Shown piece after piece: positions 35,230 through 44,636 of a stretch of DNA of 64,000 nucleotides (the stretch's first letter is position 1; every line of letters starts with the position of its first letter). Made by a program: the position numbers and the translations under genes. Under the pieces are notes generated by a model. The model was not told where the DNA came from. It ran no database searches and saw only the letters and a list, made by a program, of their open reading frames with translations. Origin of the DNA: Candidatus Zixiibacteriota bacterium (GTDB taxonomy: Bacteria; Zixibacteria; MSB-5A5; GN15; FEB-12); NCBI GenBank assembly GCA_022571845.1, contig JACZXB010000001.1, positions 186,001 to 250,000 on the forward strand. Reading direction: 5' to 3'.

Positions 35230-35288
35230 ATTGTCGGCCAAAATTAACCAAATCACGCAAATAGTCAAGGCTATTCGGGCGATGTCGC

Positions 35289-35765
35289 CTACTTAACTTT
35301 CGACGCCAATTGCATGATTATTTTCCATTCGCTTTCTCTGACAGGCTGGATAGAAAGCCTGCTACCCCGCTGTGTCAGCATCATTTTTTCAAGTCCCCTG
35401 GTGTCTTTCAGCTCCCTCAACTCAATAACTTCGGGAAATATCTCTACAAGTTTGATATCGACCATATACCATATCGGATTATCCTTAGCAGACTTAGGAT
35501 CATAGTAGGCGCTGGTCTGATCTAAAGCAGAATCGTCCGGATAAGCGGACCTGACAACTTTACCAAGACCAACTATACCTTTAGGGTCTGCATTAGAATG
35601 ATACAGCAAAATTTTGTCTCCTTTTTTTATCTCATCTCTAATAAGGTTTCGGGCCATATAGTTTCTGATACCGTCCCAGCTTGTTGTCTGATTCGGTTCA
35701 TTGGCCAAATCATCAATGGAGTATTCTTTCGGGTCGGCCTTAAATAACCAAAGTTTTGCTGACAT
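35289..35765 (-). CDS. EVE domain protein
   Basis: 158 residues, a single EVE (PUA-like) domain of typical length. It opens KLWLFKADPKEYSIDDLANE; NYMARNLIRDEIKKGDKILL followed by YHSNADPKGIVGLGKV is the core, and GSRLSIQPVRESEW the closing motif. EVE domains bind modified bases in DNA or RNA; the stand-alone bacterial forms are of uncertain role. The gene sits next to tRNA-His, convergent with the HYR gene. Confidence 0.93.
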   Translation of the reverse strand: MSAKLWLFKADPKEYSIDDLANEPNQTTSWDGIRNYMARNLIRDEIKKGDKILLYHSNADPKGIVGLGKVVRSAYPDDSALDQTSAYYDPKSAKDNPIWYMVDIKLVEIFPEVIELRELKDTRGLEKMMLTQRGSRLSIQPVRESEWKIIMQLASKVK

Positions 35766-35871
35766 TTTCTCCTTTCAATTCAAATTCAATTTGCACCGGA
35801 GCTTTAATTCTTTCAACTTAAATTTATTACTGCCAAACTCATAACTTGAAACATTTCAACGATATACTTGT

Positions 35872-35899
35872 TGACAGCAGTCAGAATGACGTTATATTT
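35872..35899 (+). promoter_or_regulatory. Sigma70-like promoter of the subtilisin gene
   Basis: A perfect TTGACA (35872-35877), a 16-bp spacer and TATATT (35894-35899), 96 nt before the ATG. Confidence 0.55.
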
Positions 35900-35995
35900 T
35901 ACCCGTATTATAGAATAATGTACGTATATATTTGTACGCCTCGCTAAAAAGAAACAGAGATCTCCTCACGTCAAAACCAGGAATGGAGTATATCG

Positions 35996-38900
35996 ATGAG
36001 AGCATCTACTATCATTTGTCTCTTACTACTAACATTTGCAGTATCAATTCCCGCATATTCTATTGACCTTGATTTTGCAGTGAAGTTAAAGCAGAGGGAT
36101 TTTGTGCCCGCTCCTGCGGTAAAACAGGTATTGGCACAAGAGTCTGCTCTACTCTTGGGCAAACACGTTTTTGTACAGTTTGACAGGCCGCTGACTGATG
36201 CGGACAGACAGTCTCTTGCTGCCGATGGTATGCAGCTGATAAGCTATATCCCCAATTTTACTTATACAGTTCATCTTGAAATTGAAATTGATGAATCATT
36301 TGCGAACCGGCATGGACTCAGGTGGCTTGGAGAAATATATCCTGATGACAAGATATCCCCATATATAACCGACATTGGCATTGCTGACTGGGCTCGCCGA
36401 GGTGGTGATCTGGTCGAATTTAAAATTGTGCTGCATGAAGATGAAGACCTGGACTATTGGGCGCGGGAATTTCAAAACCAGTTTGATGCCGACATTGTTG
36501 GACTGGCCCGCAGCATTAATACAGTTGAATTGATAGTACCGGAACTCTCCTATCTGCAAATATCTGAGATTGACGCAGTGATTTGGATAGAACAAGACGC
36601 GCCTCCTCCAGTAGAAGAAAACAATGTTGCCAGAGTTAACACTCGCGCCGAAGAGCTGCAGCAGGCTCCATACAATCTAACTGGTTTCGCAGTTACAGTA
36701 GCAGAATGGGATGGTGGCTCTGTCTTTGGTGCCCATACAGATTTGGCCGGAAGGGTTACCCTACGTGATGCGGCTGGTTTTAGCAGTCACGCCACGCACG
36801 TGGCAGGTACAATTCTGGGAACGGGCGCTGAACAGGGCGGGCTTTATGCCGGCATGGCGCCAGAGGCACGGTTGATTTCATACCTGTGGTGGTTTTCGAT
36901 TTCTGAAATGGAACAAGAGTACACGGACGCCATAGGCTTTTTGAATGCATCAATAGCTACAAATTCCTGGGGTTATGGTAGCCCTATAACCATTCCCGGC
37001 TGTGAAGGTGTATTGGGTAATTATTATACTGAAAATACAGCGATTGATAATATAGTCAGAGGTTCACAGGGTGCGCCGATTACAATATGCTGGTCAGCCG
37101 GCAACAGCCGCAACACCAGCCCCTCATCTTGCGGTTCCTTGGGTTTTACATATGGTACAATCGGCGCTCTGGCTACCGCCAAAAATATTGTAACAGTTGG
37201 AGCTATATCATCAGGCTCCAGCGCCATGACCAGTTTTTCATCGTGGGGACCGACAGACGACGGACGGCTCAAACCGGATGTCTGCGGCCCCGGCTGTAGC
37301 TTGCGAAGCTGCAATGTCGGCGGCGGCTACTGGAATGCCTGCGGAACTTCGATGTCATGCCCTGCAACAGCAGGTACTATTGCCTTGATACGAGAGGCGC
37401 TTATGAATTCCGGGCAGCCCTGGCCGGTACTGCCGTCAACAATCAAAGGAGTTCTGATAAATACTGCTGACGACCTCGGAAATACCGGTCCAGATTTCAG
37501 CTTTGGACATGGCCGGGTCAATGGTGTCGATGCTGTTGACAAAATAGTAATTGGTGAACCATCGTATGTAGAAAATCAGACAACGACCGGCACAGTTCAC
37601 ATTTATGATCTGACAGTGCCAAGCGGCGCTGAAAGGCTTAAAGTTACTCTGGTCTGGTCTGACCCGGGAGGACTGGGAATCGCCGGCAAAAATTTAATAA
37701 ATGACCTCGATTTGGAACTGGTCAACCCGTTTGCAAGCATTGAACTGCCATGGGTATTAGACCCGGACAATCCGGTTAATTTTGCGACCAAAGGAGTTGA
37801 TCGTCTAAATAACGTGGAGACTGTAGAAATAGAATCTCCCACACCGGGTCTTTGGAAAGCGCGTGTTACAGGTTTTAATATTCCGACGGGGCCTCAGCTC
37901 TATTCGCTGATATTCACGCCTGACAGCATCTATACTCCCGGAAATCTAGCCGCCCTGGCTGTCTTTGCCGAAGGTGACATAATCCAGGACCCGGGCGATA
38001 CGGTTCCAGTGCGATTTTGGGTTACCAATGTAGGAGCTGCAACCGATTCTGTTGACGTCCATATCGAAGACGATGCCGGCTGGCTTATAGAAGGCACCGT
38101 AGATTCAGTTGTTACTCTTTCCTCGTGGGACTCAGTTACTTTTGTTGTTAATGCTATCATCCCGGTCTCTGCCTTTGCTACTGACAAAACTACGATTACC
38201 TGTTTTGCAGTAAGTAATTTGGATTCTCAGGTAATTGCTCAAGCTTCTGTTGATGTTAATGTGAATGCATTTTACTCAATTTCTCTGATGGACTTGCCGG
38301 ATGATACAGTCGGATCACCCGATAGTTATGATTTTCCGGTCATAATTGAAAATTTGGGAAACGCCTATGATCAAGTTGTGGTCACTATTGATGATGATCT
38401 AGGCTGGGATATTCAACCTCCCTCGGCTGCACTCTCTATTCCGCCTTTGACAATAGACACGTTGTTTTTCACCATAAACGTTCCGGCAGAAGTTCCTCAT
38501 CTGACAGTAAATAACTTTACTGTCAACGGCCCAACTGCTGGTGGAGCCGGAGACACTACGACGTTTCAACTTACGGTGGATAATTTTTTTCAGCCTCCAA
38601 CATTGCTGACGCCTGTCAACCCGTCCTACAGCCAGAACCGCGTTCAAACCTTTACCTGGAGTGGTATCGGAGATAGTTATTCTCTGGTAATAGCCAATGA
38701 TTTTACAATGCAAAGTGTGCTGCATGAGTATTTTGGCATCGGAGATCAGAATTTTACTATGCCGGTAGCAGATTCTCTTGCAGACGGTATTTACTACTGG
38801 GGTGTCAGACAAATTATAGGAGCGGACTCATCTTCGCTTCAGGCCACCCCCTATACACTTGTTATAGACAATGTAGCGCCTGTCACGGTGGTACCAACGT

Positions 38901-39721
38901 CGCCGATTAACGGAACGTTCGTGCCCGCTAAAATCTTTTCCTTCTTTTATGACTATGGCTCGAAAGTTAGTCAGGGAGGTGAAAAATCTTCAGGTCTGGC
39001 CCCTGAATTTGGAAGAATTCAAATTTCACAGGACTCTCTTTTTGGTGGCGGAATTATCACCTATGAACCACTTCCGGACTTTGTATATACCATCCCTGAC
39101 ACTATCAACGAGGGACGCTGGTATTGGCGAGTAGAGCTGGTTGACTCTGCCGGCAATAATTCCGGCTACACCAGCCCGGCTACGTTTATCATGGATTCAG
39201 AAACGCCGGCAGTTCCAACTCAGCTATTGCCTGCAGATAATGCAGTTGAAGACCAGGATACTATTCTGTTTCGCTGGAGCTCACCGGCCCCTCCGACATA
39301 TGAAGTAGCACCGGAGTTTTACAGAATACAGTTTTCCGATAGTCCCCTTTTCTTCAGCATCCACTATACTCAGCAGGTATTTAGTGACAGCCTTGAACTG
39401 CCATCATCGCTTTTCCTTGAAAATGTAGAGTTCTATTGGAGAGTAAAAGCACAGGACTCAGCAGGCCATACATCGCTGTATCAGTCAGCTCCCTTCAACT
39501 TTATCTATGCACTCTTTCTCTGTGGTGATATTTCCGGAGACGGTGAAGGACCAAACATTCTTGATCTTACGTTTATGGTAGACTTCATATTCAGAGGAGG
39601 TCCGGCACCTAACCCCTTAACTTCAGGTGACGTTAACTGTGACGAAAATACAAACATACTCGACCTTACCTACATGGTAGACTTCATATTCAGAGGAGGT
39701 TCGACCCCCTGTTGTTTGTAG
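35996..39721 (+). CDS. Secreted S8 (subtilisin) serine protease with dockerin-like tail
   Basis: 1241 residues. Signal peptide 1-22; propeptide-like region to about 205; catalytic domain about 210-525 with Asp239 (AEWDGG), His265 (SSHATHVAGT), Asn370 (CWSAGN) and Ser452 (CGTSMSCPATAG), so the triad is complete. The His motif is HATH rather than HGTH. Then beta domains: P-like/CARDB-like (about 530-860) and fibronectin-like modules (to 1170), ending in two dockerin-like repeats (PNILDLTFMVDFIFRGG and TNILDLTYMVDFIFRGG) and a CCL terminus. Probably a surface-attached exoprotease. Confidence 0.93.
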   Translation: MRASTIICLLLLTFAVSIPAYSIDLDFAVKLKQRDFVPAPAVKQVLAQESALLLGKHVFVQFDRPLTDADRQSLAADGMQLISYIPNFTYTVHLEIEIDESFANRHGLRWLGEIYPDDKISPYITDIGIADWARRGGDLVEFKIVLHEDEDLDYWAREFQNQFDADIVGLARSINTVELIVPELSYLQISEIDAVIWIEQDAPPPVEENNVARVNTRAEELQQAPYNLTGFAVTVAEWDGGSVFGAHTDLAGRVTLRDAAGFSSHATHVAGTILGTGAEQGGLYAGMAPEARLISYLWWFSISEMEQEYTDAIGFLNASIATNSWGYGSPITIPGCEGVLGNYYTENTAIDNIVRGSQGAPITICWSAGNSRNTSPSSCGSLGFTYGTIGALATAKNIVTVGAISSGSSAMTSFSSWGPTDDGRLKPDVCGPGCSLRSCNVGGGYWNACGTSMSCPATAGTIALIREALMNSGQPWPVLPSTIKGVLINTADDLGNTGPDFSFGHGRVNGVDAVDKIVIGEPSYVENQTTTGTVHIYDLTVPSGAERLKVTLVWSDPGGLGIAGKNLINDLDLELVNPFASIELPWVLDPDNPVNFATKGVDRLNNVETVEIESPTPGLWKARVTGFNIPTGPQLYSLIFTPDSIYTPGNLAALAVFAEGDIIQDPGDTVPVRFWVTNVGAATDSVDVHIEDDAGWLIEGTVDSVVTLSSWDSVTFVVNAIIPVSAFATDKTTITCFAVSNLDSQVIAQASVDVNVNAFYSISLMDLPDDTVGSPDSYDFPVIIENLGNAYDQVVVTIDDDLGWDIQPPSAALSIPPLTIDTLFFTINVPAEVPHLTVNNFTVNGPTAGGAGDTTTFQLTVDNFFQPPTLLTPVNPSYSQNRVQTFTWSGIGDSYSLVIANDFTMQSVLHEYFGIGDQNFTMPVADSLADGIYYWGVRQIIGADSSSLQATPYTLVIDNVAPVTVVPTSPINGTFVPAKIFSFFYDYGSKVSQGGEKSSGLAPEFGRIQISQDSLFGGGIITYEPLPDFVYTIPDTINEGRWYWRVELVDSAGNNSGYTSPATFIMDSETPAVPTQLLPADNAVEDQDTILFRWSSPAPPTYEVAPEFYRIQFSDSPLFFSIHYTQQVFSDSLELPSSLFLENVEFYWRVKAQDSAGHTSLYQSAPFNFIYALFLCGDISGDGEGPNILDLTFMVDFIFRGGPAPNPLTSGDVNCDENTNILDLTYMVDFIFRGGSTPCCL

Positions 39722-39748
39722 GGAAAGTAACAAGACTCTGACTCTACG

Positions 39749-39775
39749 GGCCGGTCTGACAGACCGGCCTTTTTT
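39749..39775 (+). terminator. Intrinsic terminator of the subtilisin gene
   Basis: A 9-bp inverted repeat (GGCCGGTCT/AGACCGGCC) with a 3-nt loop followed by T6, 27 nt after the stop codon. Confidence 0.9.
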
Positions 39776-39822
39776 CTGTTCTTTACATCAGATTTTCATA
39801 CAGTTATAGTCTTGTAATTACT

Positions 39823-40482
39823 ATGAGTAGCATTAGCGATGACATATTCGAACAGCGTCGACTGAAGATGGTCAAAGAGCAGATCGTAAAAAGAGGTGTT
39901 ACTGATAATGCTGTTATACAGACTATGAGCAAACTGCCCAGGCACCTGTTTGTCCCTGAGAGATTCATTGATGACGCTTACGAGGACGGACCTTTGTCTA
40001 TCGGCGAGGGCCAGACTATCTCACAGCCGTATGTGGTGGCTTCGATGACTTCACACCTGCTTTTGAGCAACGACAGCCGGGTGCTCGAAATTGGTACCGG
40101 CTCCGGCTATCAAACTGCCATACTTGCCGAAATAGCAAAAGCTGTCTATACCATTGAGCGCATAGCAGAGCTATTACCAAAAGCAGAGCGTATGTTTGAA
40201 TTACTTGGCTATGACAATATCTTCACAAAACATGCTGACGGCTCAAGCGGCTGGCCTGAGGCAGCCCCCTTTGATGCCATAATAGTAACTGCAGCTGCAA
40301 AAGACATCCCGGAAATACTAACTCTACAACTCAAAGCAGAGGGCATAATGATTATACCATTAGAAAGAGACGCAATCGATAAACAGGAATTAGTGAAAGT
40401 CAAAAAGTCCGCGGATGGACTAAAGCAGGAAACGCTCTATCCTGTACGGTTTGTACCGCTGCTCCGTGATACTGAGAATTAA
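39823..40482 (+). CDS. pcm: Protein-L-isoaspartate O-methyltransferase
   Basis: 219 residues, normal for bacterial Pcm. It transfers a methyl group from SAM to isoaspartyl residues of damaged proteins, starting their repair. RLKMVKEQIVKRGVTDNAVI opens the family; PRHLFVPE, GEGQTISQPYVVASMT and the SAM motif VLEIGTGSGYQTAIL are all present, as is DAIIVTAAAKDIPE. Cytoplasmic (no signal peptide). The last 4 bp overlap the convergent DUF819 gene. Confidence 0.95.
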   Translation: MSSISDDIFEQRRLKMVKEQIVKRGVTDNAVIQTMSKLPRHLFVPERFIDDAYEDGPLSIGEGQTISQPYVVASMTSHLLLSNDSRVLEIGTGSGYQTAILAEIAKAVYTIERIAELLPKAERMFELLGYDNIFTKHADGSSGWPEAAPFDAIIVTAAAKDIPEILTLQLKAEGIMIIPLERDAIDKQELVKVKKSADGLKQETLYPVRFVPLLRDTEN

Positions 40483-41651
40483 ACCAAACTACACAGTATC
40501 GCGGCAATATAAGCGGCGGGATTTCCAATAGCGTAACCCAAAAGTGCCATCAGGATAGATACCGGCACCAGAGCCGGATTGTGAAAAGCTGCAACAATCG
40601 GAGCCGAGGCTGCCCCGCCTATATTAGCTGCCGATGCAATAGCAGCGGTGTGCACGTCAACTTTGAAAATCCTGGCTGCAGCGACTAAGAAAAAGCCATG
40701 GATGAAAATCCAAATGTAGGCCCCCAGCAGAAACCAGAAAATCGACATACTCACGTTGGACAAGTCTGCTTTCGCTCCCATTCGTGCCACAAACAGATAT
40801 ACCAGCGCCATAGCTATTTCATGTGAACCGGGAATCTTGCTTGCTTTTGTAAATGAAAGAGAGATGCCTATTATGGTAACTAATAGAATCTTATAAGTAC
40901 TGGCGGTCAGATATGGCGGAAAAGCCGGCAATATATCCGCAAACCAAATGGCAAATGTTGTGGCGGCAAAGCCTATGAAAGCCAGGTACAGAAAATGCCG
41001 CATCTCAAATTTGCCGTTCACCTGTGTGGCGCCCCTGGCGGCCTCTTCCATCTTGCTTAGCCTGTCATCTGAAACTCCTGTAAATTTATGGAACCAGCCT
41101 GCCAGATTTTTTGAGGCCAGCATAATAGGCAGCCAGATGAGATATACAGCATTATCTGCGATGACAGCGTAGCCAAAATTGGCTGAAGTTTCATCAAGCT
41201 CTACCATCTGCCCGACAGCAAGCATATTTCCCGTGCCGCCTATCCAGCTACCGGCCAGTGCACCAAAGGCTTTCCAGCTCTCCGCATCCAGGCCATGTTT
41301 CACCAGAAAAAACGCGATAGGAGCTCCGATAACAACTCCGAGCGTGCCCGCCAGCATTACGAAAATCCCCTTGCCCATCACTTTCACGGTCATTTTCAGG
41401 TCGACGCGAAGAAGCATAATTACCAGAAAAGTAGGCAGGATACTCTCCCCCATAAAATCATAGACAACAGATTTGGTCGGTATCAGGCCAAAATTTGACA
41501 AGGCAACTGGAGTCAGATAAATAAATATCAAAGGCGGAAAATAATTGAATAACTTCCAGCCGGTTTTTTTCTCTAAGAAGAAAAACAGCGAAGTCACCGC
41601 GGCCAGGACCGCTAACACTCCGACGCTGCTTGAAATCAGGTATTCAGGCAC
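40479..41651 (-). CDS. DUF819 family (YjcL-like) integral membrane protein
   Basis: 390 residues with about 10-11 TM helices. GALAGSWIGGTGNMLAVGQM followed by NFGYAVIADNAVYLIWLPIM and AASAANIGGAASAPIVAAFH are hallmarks of DUF819, a transporter-like family distantly related to sodium/solute symporters with inverted repeats; substrate unknown. Start is GTG. Its end overlaps pcm by 4 bp tail to tail, so no operon is implied. Confidence 0.9.
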   Translation of the reverse strand: MPEYLISSSVGVLAVLAAVTSLFFFLEKKTGWKLFNYFPPLIFIYLTPVALSNFGLIPTKSVVYDFMGESILPTFLVIMLLRVDLKMTVKVMGKGIFVMLAGTLGVVIGAPIAFFLVKHGLDAESWKAFGALAGSWIGGTGNMLAVGQMVELDETSANFGYAVIADNAVYLIWLPIMLASKNLAGWFHKFTGVSDDRLSKMEEAARGATQVNGKFEMRHFLYLAFIGFAATTFAIWFADILPAFPPYLTASTYKILLVTIIGISLSFTKASKIPGSHEIAMALVYLFVARMGAKADLSNVSMSIFWFLLGAYIWIFIHGFFLVAAARIFKVDVHTAAIASAANIGGAASAPIVAAFHNPALVPVSILMALLGYAIGNPAAYIAAILCSLV

Positions 41652-41821
41652 ATTTTGTCCAATTCTTCATTCATAAAGTAAGGCTCAGATTATCGTCCAA
41701 TTTGAACAAGAATTAAATAATTTATAGCAGAAATAACAAACAAATTTCTCACATTTTCGTACAAAAAGGGGTATAACTATGTTGATAAATGGCACTTATG
41801 CTAAATGTATACGAAGTAAAC

Positions 41822-41861
41822 GAAACAACTATTGTCATTTTCTGAAAAATAGTTATGTTTC
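41822..41861 (+). promoter_or_regulatory. Hairpin in the leader of the metzincin gene
   Basis: GAAAC (41822-41826) plus AACTATT (41827-41833) pair with AATAGTT (41848-41854) and GTTTC (41857-41861), leaving a 14-nt loop and a 2-nt bulge. It lies 56 nt upstream of the start codon. No T tract follows it, so it is not a terminator; a 5' stabiliser or regulatory element is possible. No convincing promoter is visible in 41652-41917. Confidence 0.35.
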
Positions 41862-41917
41862 TAAATCTGCCAAGATGAAATTACTGACCCGTAAATAGTG
41901 AACCATAAGGAGATAGT

Positions 41918-44578
41918 ATGAATCTTAGAACAATAACCACACTTTTGGTTCTGGCTTTATTTTTGTCGTTTTCTGCTCAGAGCGTAGAGGCCAGAGGTGT
42001 CAAAGGCGCCGGACAAAAGTCGAAAGGCGAAAACGGAAAATCAGATAAAGACTCTGATAAAGGCAAGTCCAAAGCAAAGCCCTTCGCCAAGCTTATCAAA
42101 GACAAAGTAAAGATCGAGGGGTTGTTTACCTTTTATCATGACACCGTAGATAATTCTGTTTTGATGGCCATAAACCCGGAGCATTTTGGGCCGATTTATC
42201 TCTTTGGTTCAGCACGTTCAACTGGCGATGGCACCTTCTATGACGCCGGTTACCCCAGCAGAACTTTTCCACTTTACTTCAAAAAGGTCGGCAAGAAAAT
42301 CCTGGTAATGGAAAAAAACCTGCGCGTCAGAGCAGACACTTCAAGTACTATGTTCAAAGCTGTCGCGGCCGGTATTTCTGACCATCTCTTTACCTCGCTG
42401 GACATAAAATCTAAACCGGAAGACTCAACTGAAGCTGTCCTGGTCGATCCCTCAACAATGTTTATTACTGATTACAATAATACCGGTTATTATCTGGGGA
42501 AGGCCAAGAAAGGCTTCAGCTTTGACAGTAAGAACAGCTATTACAAACAACTCAAATCTTTCGAACAAAATAGCGAAATTGATGTAATGCTTCACTATAA
42601 GTCCAGCCAGCCCAACTCCGGAGTTACACTTCAGAGTGGCAAAAGTTTTTATCATCAGTATCATTACTCCATTTCTGCTATTCCGGAAACCGACTACGTT
42701 CCCAGACTGTCTGATGACAGAATCGGGCATTTCGAAACGATGTTTTTAGACTATACAGAGCTTGACCACCAATCACCATATGTCCGATATGTCCAGCGCT
42801 GGGACTTAAAGAAGAAGAATCCCGATGCTCGTATTTCCGAGCCGGTCACACCAATCGTCTATTGGATCGAAAATACGGTACCGCCTGAATATCGTGACGC
42901 CCTGGCTGAAGGTATCGAATTCTGGAATCCTGCCTTTGAAAAAATTGGTTTCAGAAACGCAGTTGTAGCCAAACAGATGCCTGATACTGCCAGCTGGGAT
43001 CCGCTCGATACTCGTTATAGTGTTATTCGATGGATTTATTCCCCTCGTGTTTATGCCGTTGGACCCAGCCGCGCCAATCCGTTTACCGGACAGATTTATG
43101 ATGCTGATATCGGTATGTCTGCAGACTTTGTTAGAAACATGTTTATCAATATGGATGAATATATCGGACCGGTATCATTTGACGGACGCCTGATGAAAGA
43201 AGAAGAGTTTAATCCGATGGAACATGAGTCTGAAAGAATCTGTACGTTTGCTACAGAACTTTCTGAACAAGCCGGATTCGGTCTGGCATATCTCTACTCA
43301 AGTATAGGTGATATGGCCGATAAGGATTCGCTGACAAAAGAATACGTGCACGCTTATTTGGTTGAAGTAATCGCGCACGAAGTTGGTCATACTTTAGGCT
43401 TTAGACATAACTACAAGGCCTCGACCATCTACAGCCTCGAACAAATAAACGACCGGGAATTTACTGCCAAAAATAGTACTATCGGAACAGTAATGGAATA
43501 CGCACCGGTCAATATTGCCGGTAAAGGACAAACTCAAGGCGAGTTTTTTTCCTCCACCCCCGGTCCTTATGACTATTGGATTATAGAGTATTCTTATTCT
43601 GATTTTGGAGCTGAAAAGCCTGAAGATGAAACCGAGCAGCTAAAGCAGATTGCTTCCCGTTCGGCTGAAAAAAACCTGGCCTATTGTACAGACTATGATT
43701 TGTACAATGCTTATGCGGTAGACCCCTATGCCAACACCTGGGATCTGGGCGATGACCCGCTGGCCTACAGCGAACTTCAGGTAAAGTTGATTCGAGATTT
43801 GTGGAGCAATACTTTGAGCAAATTTGAAAAGCCGGGTGTCAGTTACGAAAAAATACGCAGGGTTTTTTCAAGAGGTATGCGCTACTATAGATATAGCGCT
43901 CTCTATGCGGCAAGATATATAGGCGGCTTGATTCATAATAAAAACTATGTTGGCGCCAAAGGCGGTACAGTTCCGTTCACGCCTGTTTCGGCTTCAGAGC
44001 AAAGACGTGCGATGAATTTCCTACGTGACAAAGTATTTGCGGCGGATGCATTTGACGTTTCATCTGATATGCTTAACAGACTGCAGCATACCAGAAAGCA
44101 GAACTTTAGAACATCATTGTATGGATCGCCAATAGCTTACCCATGGCATCAACATATATTGTCAATTCAAAATACGGCGCTTAATATTCTTTACAACCCG
44201 CACACTTTGGGACGCTTGGTTAATAATCTTGACCGTTATAAAAAGGGCGAAGAGCGCTACACCATGCATGATATGTTCAGAGATACTCGTCGTGCGATTT
44301 GGGGCGAAATAACCGGTCCGTCAAACGTGAATAGTCACAGACGTCAATTACAATTGGCTCATCTAACCAGGATTGCACGTATTTATTTGAGCGGCAGTTT
44401 TATGTATCCTGCCGATGCCCGCACTCTGGCGGCAAATGACCTTGATATTCTGGAAAGCGCCGCTAAAAAGGCTGCCAATTCGGCTGCTATCAACGACATG
44501 AGCAAAGCTCATTTCAAAGAAGTTCTCAGACAAATTAAAGCAGCCAAGAATTCAGAAAAAGAATACTCGAAATTCTAA
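41918..44578 (+). CDS. Secreted zinc metalloprotease of the DUF5117/DUF5118 metzincin family
   Basis: 886 residues. Signal peptide 1-25, then a Lys/Ser/Asp-rich linker (about 28-58), DUF5118/DUF5117-like regions (IKDKVKIEGLFTFYHDTVDN onward) and a metzincin domain with HEVGHTLGFRH (H487, E488, H491, H497) and Met-turn GTVMEYAPVN. The C-terminal helical part (about 600-880) is typical of this large-metalloprotease family common in Bacteroidota and relatives. All zinc ligands are intact, so activity is expected; substrates unknown. AAGGAG precedes the ATG. Single-gene unit. Confidence 0.93.
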   Translation: MNLRTITTLLVLALFLSFSAQSVEARGVKGAGQKSKGENGKSDKDSDKGKSKAKPFAKLIKDKVKIEGLFTFYHDTVDNSVLMAINPEHFGPIYLFGSARSTGDGTFYDAGYPSRTFPLYFKKVGKKILVMEKNLRVRADTSSTMFKAVAAGISDHLFTSLDIKSKPEDSTEAVLVDPSTMFITDYNNTGYYLGKAKKGFSFDSKNSYYKQLKSFEQNSEIDVMLHYKSSQPNSGVTLQSGKSFYHQYHYSISAIPETDYVPRLSDDRIGHFETMFLDYTELDHQSPYVRYVQRWDLKKKNPDARISEPVTPIVYWIENTVPPEYRDALAEGIEFWNPAFEKIGFRNAVVAKQMPDTASWDPLDTRYSVIRWIYSPRVYAVGPSRANPFTGQIYDADIGMSADFVRNMFINMDEYIGPVSFDGRLMKEEEFNPMEHESERICTFATELSEQAGFGLAYLYSSIGDMADKDSLTKEYVHAYLVEVIAHEVGHTLGFRHNYKASTIYSLEQINDREFTAKNSTIGTVMEYAPVNIAGKGQTQGEFFSSTPGPYDYWIIEYSYSDFGAEKPEDETEQLKQIASRSAEKNLAYCTDYDLYNAYAVDPYANTWDLGDDPLAYSELQVKLIRDLWSNTLSKFEKPGVSYEKIRRVFSRGMRYYRYSALYAARYIGGLIHNKNYVGAKGGTVPFTPVSASEQRRAMNFLRDKVFAADAFDVSSDMLNRLQHTRKQNFRTSLYGSPIAYPWHQHILSIQNTALNILYNPHTLGRLVNNLDRYKKGEERYTMHDMFRDTRRAIWGEITGPSNVNSHRRQLQLAHLTRIARIYLSGSFMYPADARTLAANDLDILESAAKKAANSAAINDMSKAHFKEVLRQIKAAKNSEKEYSKF

Positions 44579-44601
44579 TCTGTTCAATTAGTTGAAATAA
44601 G

Positions 44602-44628
44602 AAACCGGACTCCGCTAGAGTCCGGTTT
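44602..44628. terminator. Bidirectional terminator between the metzincin and LOG-like genes
   Basis: An 11-bp inverted repeat (AAACCGGACTC/GAGTCCGGTTT) with a 5-nt loop; TTTTATTTTC follows on plus and TTTCTTATTTC on minus. It separates two convergent genes. Confidence 0.88.
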
Positions 44629-44636
44629 TTTATTTT

